A stretch of 9,014 nucleotides of DNA from Halieaceae bacterium (lineage in GTDB: Bacteria > Pseudomonadota > Gammaproteobacteria > Pseudomonadales > Halieaceae). Made by a program: the position numbers and the translations under genes. Under the pieces are notes generated by a model. The model made no database searches and was not told the origin of the DNA. It saw nothing but the letters and a program-made list of their open reading frames with translations. The stretch spans positions 1 to 9,014 of the forward strand of contig JABJAS010000055.1 of assembly GCA_018666055.1 (NCBI GenBank). Direction: 5' to 3'. Of this stretch, positions 1-8,309 are shown piece by piece (the first letter of the stretch is position 1; every line of letters starts with the position of its first letter).

Positions 1-3000
1 CTCCCATGGCGAGCCCGCATAGCGGATTGAGGTGAGCGGGCTGGCAGCTGTGCCGCCGTCATAACCTGAGATAGTGATTAAATCGGCATAGGCCTTTGTG
101 ACACCGGCAGCAATCGTGCCGACACCGGGCTCCGAGACCAGTTTTACCGAGACCAACGCGTCAGGGTTCACTTGTTTTAAATCGAAAATCAGCTGCGCCA
201 GATCTTCGATTGAGTAGATGTCATGGTGTGGCGGTGGCGAAATGAGCGTCACACCGGGCACCGAATAGCGAAGCCGCGCAATGAGCTCATTGACCTTGCC
301 GCCCGGCAGCTGACCACCCTCACCCGGCTTCGCCCCTTGGGCCACCTTAATCTGCAGCACCTCGGCGTTGACCAAATAATGCGGCGTCACGCCAAATCGG
401 CCGGAGGCGATTTGCTTGATTTTGGATACGCGGTTGGTGCCAAACCGGCGGGGATCCTCTCCGCCCTCACCACTATTGGATCTGGCGCCAATTTGATTCA
501 TGCCCATGGCGAGAGACTCATGCGCTTCCGGTGAGAGCGCGCCGAGCGACATACCCGCGGAATCGAAACGACGGAATATCGCCTCTATTGGCTCCACTTC
601 CTCAAGGGGCACGGGTGTCTCTGCCAGCTTCAGCGTGAGCAAATCACGCAAAGCGGCCACCGGCCGGTCATTACAGTGCGTCGCATAGGCTTGATAATCA
701 CGATACTCGCCGCTCACTACCGCAGACTGCAGACTCATGACTACATCGGGATTGTAAGCGTGATACTCCCCTCCGTGGACGTACTTGAGGAGCCCACCTT
801 GGTCCATCGTTTTACGACGAGATCTGGCGCGGCTCGCCACTTGCCATTGGTCCTTTTCTAACTGCTCGAGCGATACGCCACCGATTCGCGACGTGACGCC
901 AGTGAAAGCGATGTCCACCAATTCACTATCGAGCCCCACGGCCTCAAACAGCTGCGCCCCACGATACGAATTAACGGCCGAGATGCCCATTTTGGACATG
1001 ATCTTGAGCAGACCTTTGTTAATCCCCTTTCGGAAGTTTTTCTGGCAGACCTGAGGATCACCCAGTAGCTCATTGCGCGCCAGGAGGTCTTCGATAACGC
1101 TATAAGCCACATAAGGATAAATGGCGGTTGCACCAAATCCCAACAAACAGGCCACATGGTGCGAGTCACGCGCGCTGCCAGACTCGATCACCAGGTTGCA
1201 CTCGGATCGCAAACCCACTCGAATTAAATGATGATGCACCGCACCCGTCACTAACAAGCTGTGGACGGGGACTCGCGTCTCGGCAATTTGCCGATCTGAT
1301 AAGACTAAAACCTGAAACCCTTCGTGAATCGCAGCCTCTGCGCTGGAGCAGAGTGCTTCCAGTGTGTCGCGTAAATTGGCTTTACCCGGATCATAAGTCG
1401 CGTCGAGCACCGTGCTGCGCAATCCAGTCTCTGATAGTTCGACAATCGTCTGGAATTTTGCCTGCGACAAAACGGGGGACGTCAGGCTAATTCGTTCGGC
1501 ATGCTCCGCGGACTCGATGAACACGTTCCGCTCCGGCCCCAGATCCACTTCCAGTGACATCACAATGGACTCACGCAACGGATCGATAGGCGGATTGGTC
1601 ACCTGAGCAAATTTCTGACGGAAAAACTCGTAGAGCGACCGCTCCTGCCGAGACAGCACCGCCATTGGCGTGTCATCGCCCATTGAACCGACTGCCTCGT
1701 TGCCTGACTCAGCTAAGGGTCGCAGTACTTGATCTCGCTCCTCAAAACTGACCTGAAACATTTTTTGATACATATCGAGCTCTGCACCCGATATGGCGGC
1801 TACCGCCTCACCCGCAAAGCTACCTGAGATGAGTCGGGCATGTTGCCGTAACCATTTTTTGTAAGGCTGCCTTGTCTTGAGTAACTCGTCCGTGTCCTCG
1901 GTGTGAAGGACCTTTCCTGTTTCGGTATCCACCACTAAAATCTGTCCCGGGCCTACTCTCCCTTTGGCAATGACTTGCTCGGGTCGATAACCATGGGTAC
2001 CAATTTCTGATGCGACGGTGATGAACCCATCGTCGGTCGTCACCCAGCGCGCCGGGCGTAATCCATTTCGGTCCAGCAAACAGCAGGCGTATCGGCCATC
2101 CGTCAAGACAATACCCGCTGGGCCATCCCAGGGTTCCATATGCATCGCGTTGTATTGGTAAAAGGCTTTAAGATCCGGATCGATGCCTTCAATATTTTGC
2201 CACGCTGGGGGAATCAGCATGCGCAGGGCGCGCGGTAACTCAATACCGCCAGTGGTGAGGAGCTCGAGCATGTTATCGAGGCTCGAAGAGTCTGAACCCT
2301 CGGTGTTGACCAACGGCACCAGCGATTGCAAATCAGGGAGGAGTGGCGAGGCCAGCTTAGGCGTGCGAGCTCTAGACCAACTGCGATTCCCTTCAATCGT
2401 ATTAATCTCACCATTGTGCGCCAACATGCGAAACGGCTGCGCCAGCGGCCAGCGCGGTAACGTATTCGTCGAAAAGCGCTGGTGGAACACGCACACTGCC
2501 GTCTCCAGCGAGGGGTCATTGAGATCCGGGTAAAAACGCGCCAGATCAGCGGGCATCACCAAACCTTTATACGAAATCACGCGATCAGAGAGGCTACAAA
2601 TATAAAAGTCGGGATCGTCGACGACCACCATTTCTGCGCGTCGGCGCGCCGTGAATAATTTCCCTAGGCAGTGCTCATGATCAATGTCTGTTGCATCGAC
2701 AAAGACCTGTTCGATGCGCGGTAACTGATCAAGTGCAATTTCACCGCAGACATCCGGTTCGACTGGCACTTCGCGCCACCCCAATACCGAGAGACCCTCG
2801 GCACCCAAGGCGGACGTCATCGCCTCACGCGCCTGAGTCTGAAGCGCGGGGTCCTGACTGAGGAACAGCATGCCGACCGCATAATGATCGCCGAGATCAA
2901 TGCCGAGCGTTGTCTTGGCCTGAGCGCGCATGAACGCATCGGGCATCTGGAGCAATAACCCGCAGCCATCACCCGTTCGACCATCTGCCGCAATACCACC

Positions 3001-3174
3001 GCGGTGTGTCATACAGGTTAACGACTCGATTGCCGTTTGCAGCAGGCGATGACTCACCTCGCCCTTAATGTGGGCGATCAAACCGAATCCACAGTTATCC
3101 CGGAATTCTTCGGGGCGGTAGAGACCTCGCGGCGCTGTCGCAGCGCCGGCGTCGGATGTTAAATCATGAGTCAT
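1..3174 (-). CDS. gltB: Glutamate synthase (NADPH) large subunit, 5' portion; C-terminus lies beyond the window
   Basis: The large subunit of glutamate synthase makes glutamate from glutamine and 2-oxoglutarate in the cytoplasm, normally with the small subunit GltD. The frame is open for 1058 codons from an ATG at 3174 to the window edge, about 70% of the usual ~1490 residues. Residues 26-34 (DNCGFGLIA) place the Ntn-amidotransferase catalytic cysteine at Cys28, after a short propeptide that would be cleaved off. AHNGEINT (252-259) is the glutaminase Asn-Gly motif. [19 protein letters not shown] and DRNGLRPAR further support the amidotransferase domain. The central domain follows (e.g. [12 protein letters not shown] near 677). 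The FMN/synthase domain starts near 870 with [21 protein letters not shown] (901-908) and [10 protein letters not shown] (949-958). The 3Fe-4S cysteines and the C-terminal beta-helix would lie past position 1 and cannot be checked. No strong Shine-Dalgarno is seen before the ATG. A second ATG 7 nt inside is out of frame. A probable own promoter lies upstream. Identity is near certain. Confidence 0.98.
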   Translation of the reverse strand, partial: MTHDLTSDAGAATAPRGLYRPEEFRDNCGFGLIAHIKGEVSHRLLQTAIESLTCMTHRGGIAADGRTGDGCGLLLQMPDAFMRAQAKTTLGIDLGDHYAVGMLFLSQDPALQTQAREAMTSALGAEGLSVLGWREVPVEPDVCGEIALDQLPRIEQVFVDATDIDHEHCLGKLFTARRRAEMVVVDDPDFYICSLSDRVISYKGLVMPADLARFYPDLNDPSLETAVCVFHQRFSTNTLPRWPLAQPFRMLAHNGEINTIEGNRSWSRARTPKLASPLLPDLQSLVPLVNTEGSDSSSLDNMLELLTTGGIELPRALRMLIPPAWQNIEGIDPDLKAFYQYNAMHMEPWDGPAGIVLTDGRYACCLLDRNGLRPARWVTTDDGFITVASEIGTHGYRPEQVIAKGRVGPGQILVVDTETGKVLHTEDTDELLKTRQPYKKWLRQHARLISGSFAGEAVAAISGAELDMYQKMFQVSFEERDQVLRPLAESGNEAVGSMGDDTPMAVLSRQERSLYEFFRQKFAQVTNPPIDPLRESIVMSLEVDLGPERNVFIESAEHAERISLTSPVLSQAKFQTIVELSETGLRSTVLDATYDPGKANLRDTLEALCSSAEAAIHEGFQVLVLSDRQIAETRVPVHSLLVTGAVHHHLIRVGLRSECNLVIESGSARDSHHVACLLGFGATAIYPYVAYSVIEDLLARNELLGDPQVCQKNFRKGINKGLLKIMSKMGISAVNSYRGAQLFEAVGLDSELVDIAFTGVTSRIGGVSLEQLEKDQWQVASRARSRRKTMDQGGLLKYVHGGEYHAYNPDVVMSLQSAVVSGEYRDYQAYATHCNDRPVAALRDLLTLKLAETPVPLEEVEPIEAIFRRFDSAGMSLGALSPEAHESLAMGMNQIGARSNSGEGGEDPRRFGTNRVSKIKQIASGRFGVTPHYLVNAEVLQIKVAQGAKPGEGGQLPGGKVNELIARLRYSVPGVTLISPPPHHDIYSIEDLAQLIFDLKQVNPDALVSVKLVSEPGVGTIAAGVTKAYADLITISGYDGGTAASPLTSIRYAGSPWE

Positions 3175-3178
3175 AACA

Positions 3179-3217
3179 CGTTTCGTCTGTGAACCAGCGC
3201 GTCAAGCCGGCGAAACG
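3179..3217 (-). promoter_or_regulatory. Possible hairpin in the gltB leader covering the ribosome-binding region
   Basis: In the gltB transcript CGUUUCG (3217-3211) can pair with CGAAACG (3185-3179). Directly inside it, CCGGC (3210-3206) can pair with GCUGG (3198-3194) using one G-U pair. The loop is 7 nt, and an 8-nt bulge (3193-3186) lies on the 3' side. The 3' arm ends 4 nt before the ATG, so it covers the place where a Shine-Dalgarno would be. There is no T-run, so it is not a terminator. Function is unproven, and a structure this size could arise by chance. Confidence 0.3.
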
Positions 3218-3249
3218 ACCCCATACAGGGCCAGAACAAAAGGGGACGT

Positions 3250-3278
3250 AGTGTACACGCCCTAAAAGGAGCGCTCAA
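3250..3278 (-). promoter_or_regulatory. Candidate sigma70 promoter for gltB
   Basis: On the minus strand a TTGAGC -35 box (3278-3273) is followed after exactly 17 nt by a TACACT -10 box (3255-3250). They match the consensus at 4 of 6 positions each. Transcription would start near 3243, giving a 5' leader of roughly 70 nt before the gltB ATG. The -35 begins only 20 nt after the aroB stop codon. Both boxes overlap perfect 8-bp palindromes (GAGCGCTC at 3269-3276 and GTGTACAC at 3251-3258). The motif match is seen directly; promoter activity is inferred. Confidence 0.6.
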
Positions 3279-3297
3279 TTGCCGTTATTTTCGCCGA

Positions 3298-4410
3298 TCA
3301 AGCGTCGATTACGCTGGCAATGTCGTCTAGTGAGACGTCTTCAGACACACACGCTTTACCCAACTGATTGAGTAAAATATAGCGGATTTTACCCGCAGTG
3401 ACTTTTTTATCGCTCGCCATGGCATCTAAGAAGCCAGCGGCAGTGAGCCCAGCGGGTGGTTTAACGGGCAAACCGACCTGCTGCTGAAACGATAAGAGCT
3501 GATCGACCACGCCTGGTTCGAGATCGCCTCGGCGTTCCGAGAGGCGCGCTGCCATGACCATCCCTGCTGCGACGGCTTCGCCATGAAGCCACTCTCCGTA
3601 TCCTTGAAGGCGCTCAATAGCGTGCCCAAAGGTATGCCCAAAATTCAAATGGGCTCGCACCCCTCGCTCCTGCTCATCCTCCATCACAACAGCCGCTTTA
3701 ATCGCACAACTGCGCTCAATGGCCGATGCCAAAGTCGGTATATCGCGCGCCTGTAACGCACTGACTTGAGCCACCAACCAATGAAAAAACGCCGCGTCAC
3801 GAATCAGTCCGTACTTAATGACCTCAGCCAGTCCTGCGGCATACTCTCGATCCGGCAGTGTGGACAAGGTGTCGAGATCGATGATGACGTGTTTGGGTTG
3901 ATGAAAAGCGCCGATCAGATTTTTGCCCATGGAGTGGTTAACCCCCGTTTTACCACCCACCGACGAATCAACCTGGGCCAGCAGGGTCGTCGGTATCTGA
4001 ACAAAGTCCGCGCCACGTAAAAATAGCGACGCGGCGAATCCGGTCATATCGCCGACAACACCTCCGCCGAGCGCCATGAAAAGACTTTGGCGTTCGTGAC
4101 GATCCGCCAGCGCGGCATCTAAAATCTGCTGCACCGAGGCCATCGATTTATGCTGCTCACCGGCGGGTAAGGTAATGAGCGTTAACCGGTCAAGTGCCGG
4201 TAGCGCCGACTGTAAACGCTGTGCGTACAACGGACCGACCTGATCGTCGGTAACCAATACCACGCCGCGCGAACCAACCACCTCCGACCAGAGGCGGCTG
4301 TCGGTTAACAACCCGGTACCAATAGCAATAGGATAACTGCGATCTTTGCCGTTATGGCTGCCGCCATCGGCACCAAGATTAACGTCTACTGTATGAAACT
4401 GTTCCGACAT
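3298..4410 (-). CDS. aroB: 3-dehydroquinate synthase
   Basis: AroB converts DAHP to 3-dehydroquinate, the second step of the shikimate pathway, in the cytoplasm using NAD+ and a divalent metal. The protein is 370 residues against about 362 in E. coli. GGGVVGDMTGF (115-125) is the NAD-binding glycine motif. VDSSVGGKTGVNH (147-159) carries the conserved active-site lysine K154. The metal ligands are all present: Glu196 in GLAEVIKYG, His259 in NFGHTFGHAIE and His276 in WLHGEAVA. The N-terminus has about nine extra hydrophilic residues: after VNLG comes ADGGSHNGKD (14-23), then the usual RSYPI. The ATG at 4410 has only a weak upstream GAGAG (4425-4421, 10-nt spacer). It follows aroK by 36 nt with no terminator, so the two are probably cotranscribed. 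Confidence 0.98.
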   Translation of the reverse strand: MSEQFHTVDVNLGADGGSHNGKDRSYPIAIGTGLLTDSRLWSEVVGSRGVVLVTDDQVGPLYAQRLQSALPALDRLTLITLPAGEQHKSMASVQQILDAALADRHERQSLFMALGGGVVGDMTGFAASLFLRGADFVQIPTTLLAQVDSSVGGKTGVNHSMGKNLIGAFHQPKHVIIDLDTLSTLPDREYAAGLAEVIKYGLIRDAAFFHWLVAQVSALQARDIPTLASAIERSCAIKAAVVMEDEQERGVRAHLNFGHTFGHAIERLQGYGEWLHGEAVAAGMVMAARLSERRGDLEPGVVDQLLSFQQQVGLPVKPPAGLTAAGFLDAMASDKKVTAGKIRYILLNQLGKACVSEDVSLDDIASVIDA

Positions 4411-4446
4411 CGATAGATCGCTCTCGAATAATGGTCAGGAGGTGTT

Positions 4447-4986
4447 TTACAGCAACAAACTGCGCTCGACCAATTGAGCTTGGATTTGCTTCGCAACTTT
4501 TCTGGCGTTACCCGACCCCCCCGACACAATGACGTCTGCCAGCGCGCGATACAGCGGCGCTCGCTCGGCCATCAGCCTGGCAAGCGTCTCCGCCTGATCG
4601 CCACATTGTAACAAGGGGCGACCTTCGCCTGACCCCGTTCTTTTCATTTGCTGCTCAAGACTCACATCAAGGTAGACCACCAATCCCGAGTTCGCCATTA
4701 ATGTGCGATTTTCTTCACTCACCACTGCGCCGCCGCCGGTTGCAATCACCGCCTCAGGGCGTTGAGCAAGATCTTGAAGCACCGCACTTTCACGGCGTCG
4801 AAATCCAATCTCACCCTCCACATCAAAGATCCAGGGGATGTCGGCACCAGAGCGAGCCACAATTTCTGCGTCTGAGTCGATAAAGGAGCAGCGCAATAAC
4901 CCAGCCAGGTGCCGACCCACAGTCGACTTTCCCGAGCCCATAGGGCCCACCATATAAAGCCGAAAGGCTTTAGTGCTATTGGGCAC
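4447..4986 (-). CDS. aroK: Shikimate kinase
   Basis: This 179-residue P-loop kinase phosphorylates shikimate to shikimate-3-phosphate with ATP in the cytoplasm. The Walker A motif is GPMGSGKST (14-22). DSD at 37-39 supplies the Mg2+ and shikimate-binding aspartates. Arg63 in the GFRRRE stretch and the GGG at 84-86 are the other substrate contacts. GRPLL at 122-126 carries the LID arginine (R123), and Arg147 in APLYRALAD matches the C-terminal substrate-binding arginine. The length is normal for the family. The start codon is GTG (4986-4984). The first in-frame ATG (residue 12) would remove the strand leading into the Walker A loop, so GTG is preferred. The gene begins 2 nt after the pilQ stop, which suggests translational coupling, and leads into aroB. 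Confidence 0.97.
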   Translation of the reverse strand: MPNSTKAFRLYMVGPMGSGKSTVGRHLAGLLRCSFIDSDAEIVARSGADIPWIFDVEGEIGFRRRESAVLQDLAQRPEAVIATGGGAVVSEENRTLMANSGLVVYLDVSLEQQMKRTGSGEGRPLLQCGDQAETLARLMAERAPLYRALADVIVSGGSGNARKVAKQIQAQLVERSLLL

Positions 4987-4988
4987 CG

Positions 4989-7121
4989 TCAGTTCACCAA
5001 GGCTTCTGACAAAATTCTGGGCGTAATAAAAATGAGCATTTCCGTTTTTTGTTGTGTGTTGGCAGTGCTTTTGAACAAGTTGCCGAGGTAAGGAATATCG
5101 CCAAGCAGCGGAACTTTTGCAACCTTAACGAGCTCCTCATTCTTGAAAACCCCACCCAACACCACGGTTTCGCCGTTTCCGACAAGCACCTGCGTTGTCA
5201 GCTCTGTGGTGTCGATCGTCGGAATAAACCCACCATTACCACTCGGCACTAATGCACCCACCGAATCCTGATTGACGATCAAATCAAGCAAAATGCGATC
5301 GTCCGGTGTGATATTCGGTGTCACATCCAGTTTCAAAACCGCCTCCTTAAACGCCGTTGTCGTGGCACCCGACGCGGCCCCCTCTTGATACGGGATTTCA
5401 GTCCCCGACTTTATACTGGCCTTCTGTTTATCACCAGTAATCACCTTTGGCTGCGAGACCACCTCTCCCTCGCCAGATGCTTCCAACGCCGACAGCTCGG
5501 CAGTGAGAAATAGGTCAGTGGAGGTAAACCCAACGGCAAAACCTGATGTCGCCTCAGCAACGCCCAAGTCGACCAACGGTGCGGTGGGCATCGCAATGGG
5601 GTTAGCCCCTCCAATCAGCTGATTGTTGAGGCTTGTCACACTGGCCGTATCGCCTGCCACCGAGGTGAATTGGTCGGACCCTGCATTGAGGTAACCCCCT
5701 CCCCAGCGAATGCCAAGTTGCTCGTTAATATTGGAAGACGCAATCACGATACGCGCCTCAATCATGACCTGACGGATAGGAATATCGACCTGCTCAATCA
5801 GCGCTCTGATCTCCGCCAGCTTAGCGCCGGTATCCGTGACCACAATCGAGTTCGTGCGATCATCGACGACCACCGAACCCCGCTCAGAAATTAAGGCGCC
5901 CCCCTCTTCTGAGCCCGCTTGAAATAACCCGACGACATTGCTCGCCTTTGCATACCGGATACGAATAAATTCTGATTGCAGAGGCGCCAGCTCAGCCATT
6001 TGCTTATTCGCTTGAATTTCTTGGCGCTCCCGCTCAGCCAGCTCCTGAGTGGGCGCCACCATTAACACATTACCGATCTGGCGACTGTCGAGACCCCGAG
6101 TTTTGAGCACCAGATCAAGCGCTTGATCCCAGGGGACATCATCTAGGCGCAACGTAATACTCCCCTCCACAGAATCTGAGGCCACCAGATTTAGCCCAGT
6201 GAAATCGGCAATCAGCTGCAGTACCGATCGGACCTCAATACTTTGGAAATTGAGCGAGATACGGTCCCCCGCATAATCGAACTGATTGAGACGATCCCGC
6301 TGCTCCTCCTCGTTGAGCGCCGTGACAGCAAGGGTGTAGGTATTGCCCGTTTGGTAAGCCAAATAATCGAATAGACCATTTGCACGCAACGTCAGTCGCG
6401 TGCCTTGCTCGGTCGTACTGACCTCGATGCCCTGCACCGGCGTGGCAAAATCAGTCACATCAAAACGCCGAATCAGCGATTCCCGAACACCTGTATGACG
6501 AAACTGCAGCGTGATATTGCCGCCTTCACTGAACACGCTCGCCGTGACGCCCGGGTTACTCAAGCTCAGTATCAGCAAACCCTCGCCGTCCACCGATCGC
6601 TGAAACGCGAGATCTGTTATTTCCGAGACGACTCGCTCGACCCGGTCAACATCGGTTCGCAAGATATTGCTGGTGTTCTGCACGCCAACGTCAACCGCCT
6701 CGATCTCCTCTCCCAGCCGCAGCGTCAGCTGGTCACCCGACACCACTGTATGAAACGGCAGCAGCTCGACGAGGTTGATGATCACGCGGGTGCGGTCTTC
6801 GGATTCGAGCACTAACACACTGGTGGCGTTGGCTTGCGGCAGCTTGAACCGCTTTTCTCCCAGCATGCTGCGGGTGCCGGGCAAATCCAACACCACTCTG
6901 GCAGGCTCCTCGATAGCATAACTGTCGACCTCTGCTGACAACGGCTGATCAAAGGTTAATGTCACCGCGAGCTGAGACCCAGGCTGAGTTGTGAAAGCAA
7001 TCTTTTCCAGTATTGCAGACTGGGCTGACGCTGCCGTCGCACACAGCAACACACAGCTAATCACATAAACCCATTCCCTCAGCACCGGTAAAGATCGCCT
7101 TCTTTTGGCTGCGCTTTCCAT
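4989..7121 (-). CDS. pilQ: Type IV pilus outer-membrane secretin PilQ
   Basis: PilQ forms the multimeric outer-membrane channel through which the type IV pilus passes. I place the start at the ATG at 7121 (710 residues), because a strong AAGGAGA lies 7 nt upstream. The frame also extends 7 codons further to a GTG at 7142 that overlaps the pilP stop. In numbering from the GTG, a signal peptide has basic KRRR (13-16), a hydrophobic core and probable cleavage after ATAASA (35-40). Two AMIN (peptidoglycan-binding) domains span roughly 45-145 and 172-273. A secretin/TonB short N-terminal domain spans about 295-363. A secretin N1-type domain covers about 390-455, and the secretin barrel about 457-712. 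SQPKV (563-567) and GTEIPYQE (580-587) are typical of PilQ, and GETVVLGGV followed by VPLLGDIPYLGNLF (677-690) matches the secretin signature. Length is usual for the family. It sits directly after pilP and before aroK. Confidence 0.97.
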   Translation of the reverse strand: MESAAKRRRSLPVLREWVYVISCVLLCATAASAQSAILEKIAFTTQPGSQLAVTLTFDQPLSAEVDSYAIEEPARVVLDLPGTRSMLGEKRFKLPQANATSVLVLESEDRTRVIINLVELLPFHTVVSGDQLTLRLGEEIEAVDVGVQNTSNILRTDVDRVERVVSEITDLAFQRSVDGEGLLILSLSNPGVTASVFSEGGNITLQFRHTGVRESLIRRFDVTDFATPVQGIEVSTTEQGTRLTLRANGLFDYLAYQTGNTYTLAVTALNEEEQRDRLNQFDYAGDRISLNFQSIEVRSVLQLIADFTGLNLVASDSVEGSITLRLDDVPWDQALDLVLKTRGLDSRQIGNVLMVAPTQELAERERQEIQANKQMAELAPLQSEFIRIRYAKASNVVGLFQAGSEEGGALISERGSVVVDDRTNSIVVTDTGAKLAEIRALIEQVDIPIRQVMIEARIVIASSNINEQLGIRWGGGYLNAGSDQFTSVAGDTASVTSLNNQLIGGANPIAMPTAPLVDLGVAEATSGFAVGFTSTDLFLTAELSALEASGEGEVVSQPKVITGDKQKASIKSGTEIPYQEGAASGATTTAFKEAVLKLDVTPNITPDDRILLDLIVNQDSVGALVPSGNGGFIPTIDTTELTTQVLVGNGETVVLGGVFKNEELVKVAKVPLLGDIPYLGNLFKSTANTQQKTEMLIFITPRILSEALVN
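4994..4998 (-). promoter_or_regulatory. Ribosome-binding site supporting the aroK GTG start
   Basis: GGTGA on the minus strand (4998-4994) lies inside the last codons of pilQ, 7 nt before the GTG at 4986. It is a modest Shine-Dalgarno, but its spacing supports GTG as the initiation codon and fits reinitiation by ribosomes finishing pilQ. Confidence 0.5.
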
Positions 7122-7128
7122 TGCGTTA

Positions 7129-7135
7129 TCTCCTT
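7129..7135 (-). promoter_or_regulatory. Strong ribosome-binding site that decides the pilQ start
   Basis: AAGGAGA on the minus strand (7135-7129) is 7 nt from the ATG at 7121. It lies downstream of the alternative GTG at 7142, so it can serve only the ATG. It is among the best Shine-Dalgarno sequences in the window, which fits a protein needed in many copies per secretin. Confidence 0.8.
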
Positions 7136-7138
7136 CGC

Positions 7139-7684
7139 TCACATCCTTGTGAGCTCAATTGTTCTGGGTCGCTCCACCCAGCCATTCTCGGTTCCATCCG
7201 AGACGATTTCGGTCACCGCAACGAAGGCGTCACCCATTTCAACAACCCGACCATGATCACGGCCCAAAAAACTGCCGAGCTGAATCCGGTGGATCCTGCC
7301 CTCCGGATCCTTGATCAAGCTCCAATTAGCGGTGTCTCGCTGCAGGGTGCCGACCATGGTCAACATGCCAAACGGAAAACGCTCCAAATACTCTTTCGTT
7401 CGGCGCTCATCAGGCTGCACCGTTGTGGGGGCCGATAAGGCCGCAAGCTGTCGGGCGTTCATGGGCCGATCAAATGGACTGCGTAATGTCGTCGCCGCAT
7501 AGGCAAACGCCTCGTAGGCTTCAAAGGTAGGAATGGGTTGAACAACGCCGCCAGGCAGCGCGCGCTTCTCATCCATAAAATCGTCTAAATCGGTGAGACT
7601 GCGGTCTGCACAAGCCGACAACACCGCCGCCATAAACACCGCGTGGATCGCGAAACGCAGTGGCGCAAGGGGATTATCCCGCAT
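7139..7684 (-). CDS. pilP: Type IV pilus assembly lipoprotein PilP
   Basis: PilP is the periplasmic lipoprotein that links the PilN-PilO inner-membrane complex to the secretin PilQ. The 181-residue product has a signal peptide with lipobox LSAC, so acylation is expected at Cys25. The residue after the cysteine is Ala, not Asp, so the classical inner-membrane retention signal is absent. A flexible segment with FEAYEAFAYAATTLRSPF (54-71) is the conserved stretch expected to contact PilN/PilO. The C-terminal beta-sandwich domain runs from about 95 to 180, with KEYLERFP, MVGTL, KDPEGRIHRI and GWVERPRTIEL typical of the family. The ATG at 7684 overlaps the end of pilO by 11 nt. AGAAGA-rich sequence upstream can act as the ribosome-binding site. 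Confidence 0.95.
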   Translation of the reverse strand: MRDNPLAPLRFAIHAVFMAAVLSACADRSLTDLDDFMDEKRALPGGVVQPIPTFEAYEAFAYAATTLRSPFDRPMNARQLAALSAPTTVQPDERRTKEYLERFPFGMLTMVGTLQRDTANWSLIKDPEGRIHRIQLGSFLGRDHGRVVEMGDAFVAVTEIVSDGTENGWVERPRTIELTRM

Positions 7685-8309
7685 CGTCTTCTTCTCTATA
7701 ACGGTAGGTTTTCGCGAGGATTTTCATCTCGAGGAGGGGCGCGGTTGCCGCGTCTCCGAGAATCTGAAAGTCGTGTAACGTGACAATACGAGGCAAGCTC
7801 GCCATACCAGAAATAAACGCGCCAAGGTCGTGATAAGAGCCGGTGGCTTCAATGGCAATGGGCAGCTCAATATAAAAATTGTGCGTTTGCTCGTCTAAAA
7901 GAGCAATACGATTAATACGAAGACCATTCAGCTCACCTTTACCCGTAATGTCCTCGAGCAGGCCCGGCACCTCGGTCTGAGAGGGTAATTGCGATACTAA
8001 AACACCAAAGCGCGTCTCCATTTCTAGCAATTGCGCCTTGTAGCGATCCAAATTAGCGGCTTCAAACGCTTTGGTTTCGAAAGCCTGTTTCAATTCCCGC
8101 TCTGCTCGCTCCGCATCGGCTAACCGCTGATGAACGTTTTCAATATGAAGATAAAAGCCCAGGGCGATGGTGACGCTGTATAACAATGCCATTGCCACTG
8201 CTTTCGCCCAAGCGGGCCAGTTACCAAAATTGTCAAGCTCAAGCGCAGTCAGATCTATATCCGCCAGATCAAATTCTCTCAGTGTGCGGAAGCAATCTGC
8301 TCGATTCAT
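7674..8309 (-). CDS. pilO: Type IV pilus inner-membrane protein PilO
   Basis: PilO pairs with PilN through its periplasmic part and helps align the pilus machine between PilM and PilP/PilQ. The 211-residue product has a short cytoplasmic N-terminus rich in acidic residues (LADIDLTALELDNFGNWP), typical of PilO. One membrane helix follows at about 35-54 and a predicted coiled coil at about 57-104. The C-terminal ferredoxin-like domain includes LPSQTEVPGLLEDIT (108-122) and GSYHDLGAFISGMASLPRIV. The start codon overlaps the pilN stop as ATGA, a classic coupled junction, which explains the weak Shine-Dalgarno. Its last 11 nt overlap pilP. Confidence 0.95.
   Translation of the reverse strand: MNRADCFRTLREFDLADIDLTALELDNFGNWPAWAKAVAMALLYSVTIALGFYLHIENVHQRLADAERAERELKQAFETKAFEAANLDRYKAQLLEMETRFGVLVSQLPSQTEVPGLLEDITGKGELNGLRINRIALLDEQTHNFYIELPIAIEATGSYHDLGAFISGMASLPRIVTLHDFQILGDAATAPLLEMKILAKTYRYREEDDAG

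Larger units (their letters stand above)
3175..3297. other. aroB-gltB intergenic region (123 bp), damX absent
   Basis: This is the only intergenic gap of note. It separates the aroB stop from the gltB start. In Pseudomonas and E. coli a SPOR-domain damX-like gene follows aroB; here there is no room for it. The gap contains a sigma70-like promoter candidate and a potential leader hairpin (both listed separately). I see no intrinsic terminator (stem followed by a T-run) for the upstream operon, so read-through into gltB remains possible. Confidence 0.85.

Noticed and set aside
223..1606. Several plus-strand and minus-strand open frames of 60-120 codons within 223-1606
   Set aside because: All are out-of-frame shadows of gltB, which is continuously open here and matches the family along its whole length.
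3269..3276. GAGCGCTC followed by CTTTT on the minus strand as a possible aroB terminator
   Set aside because: The palindrome has no room for a loop and the T-run is only four bases, so it is not a credible intrinsic terminator.
6405..6815. 136-codon open frame on the plus strand antisense to pilQ
   Set aside because: It lies wholly inside the well-supported pilQ frame, has no recognisable domain and shows no convincing ribosome-binding site; it is a shadow of the coding strand.
7292..7311. Two GGATCC hexamers 8 nt apart in pilP
   Set aside because: They fall in conserved coding sequence (the KDPEGRIHRI region); no sign of a regulatory or mobile function.
7121..7438. 105-codon plus-strand open frame across the pilP/pilQ junction
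   Set aside because: Antisense to pilP with no family resemblance; pilP fits its family across this stretch.
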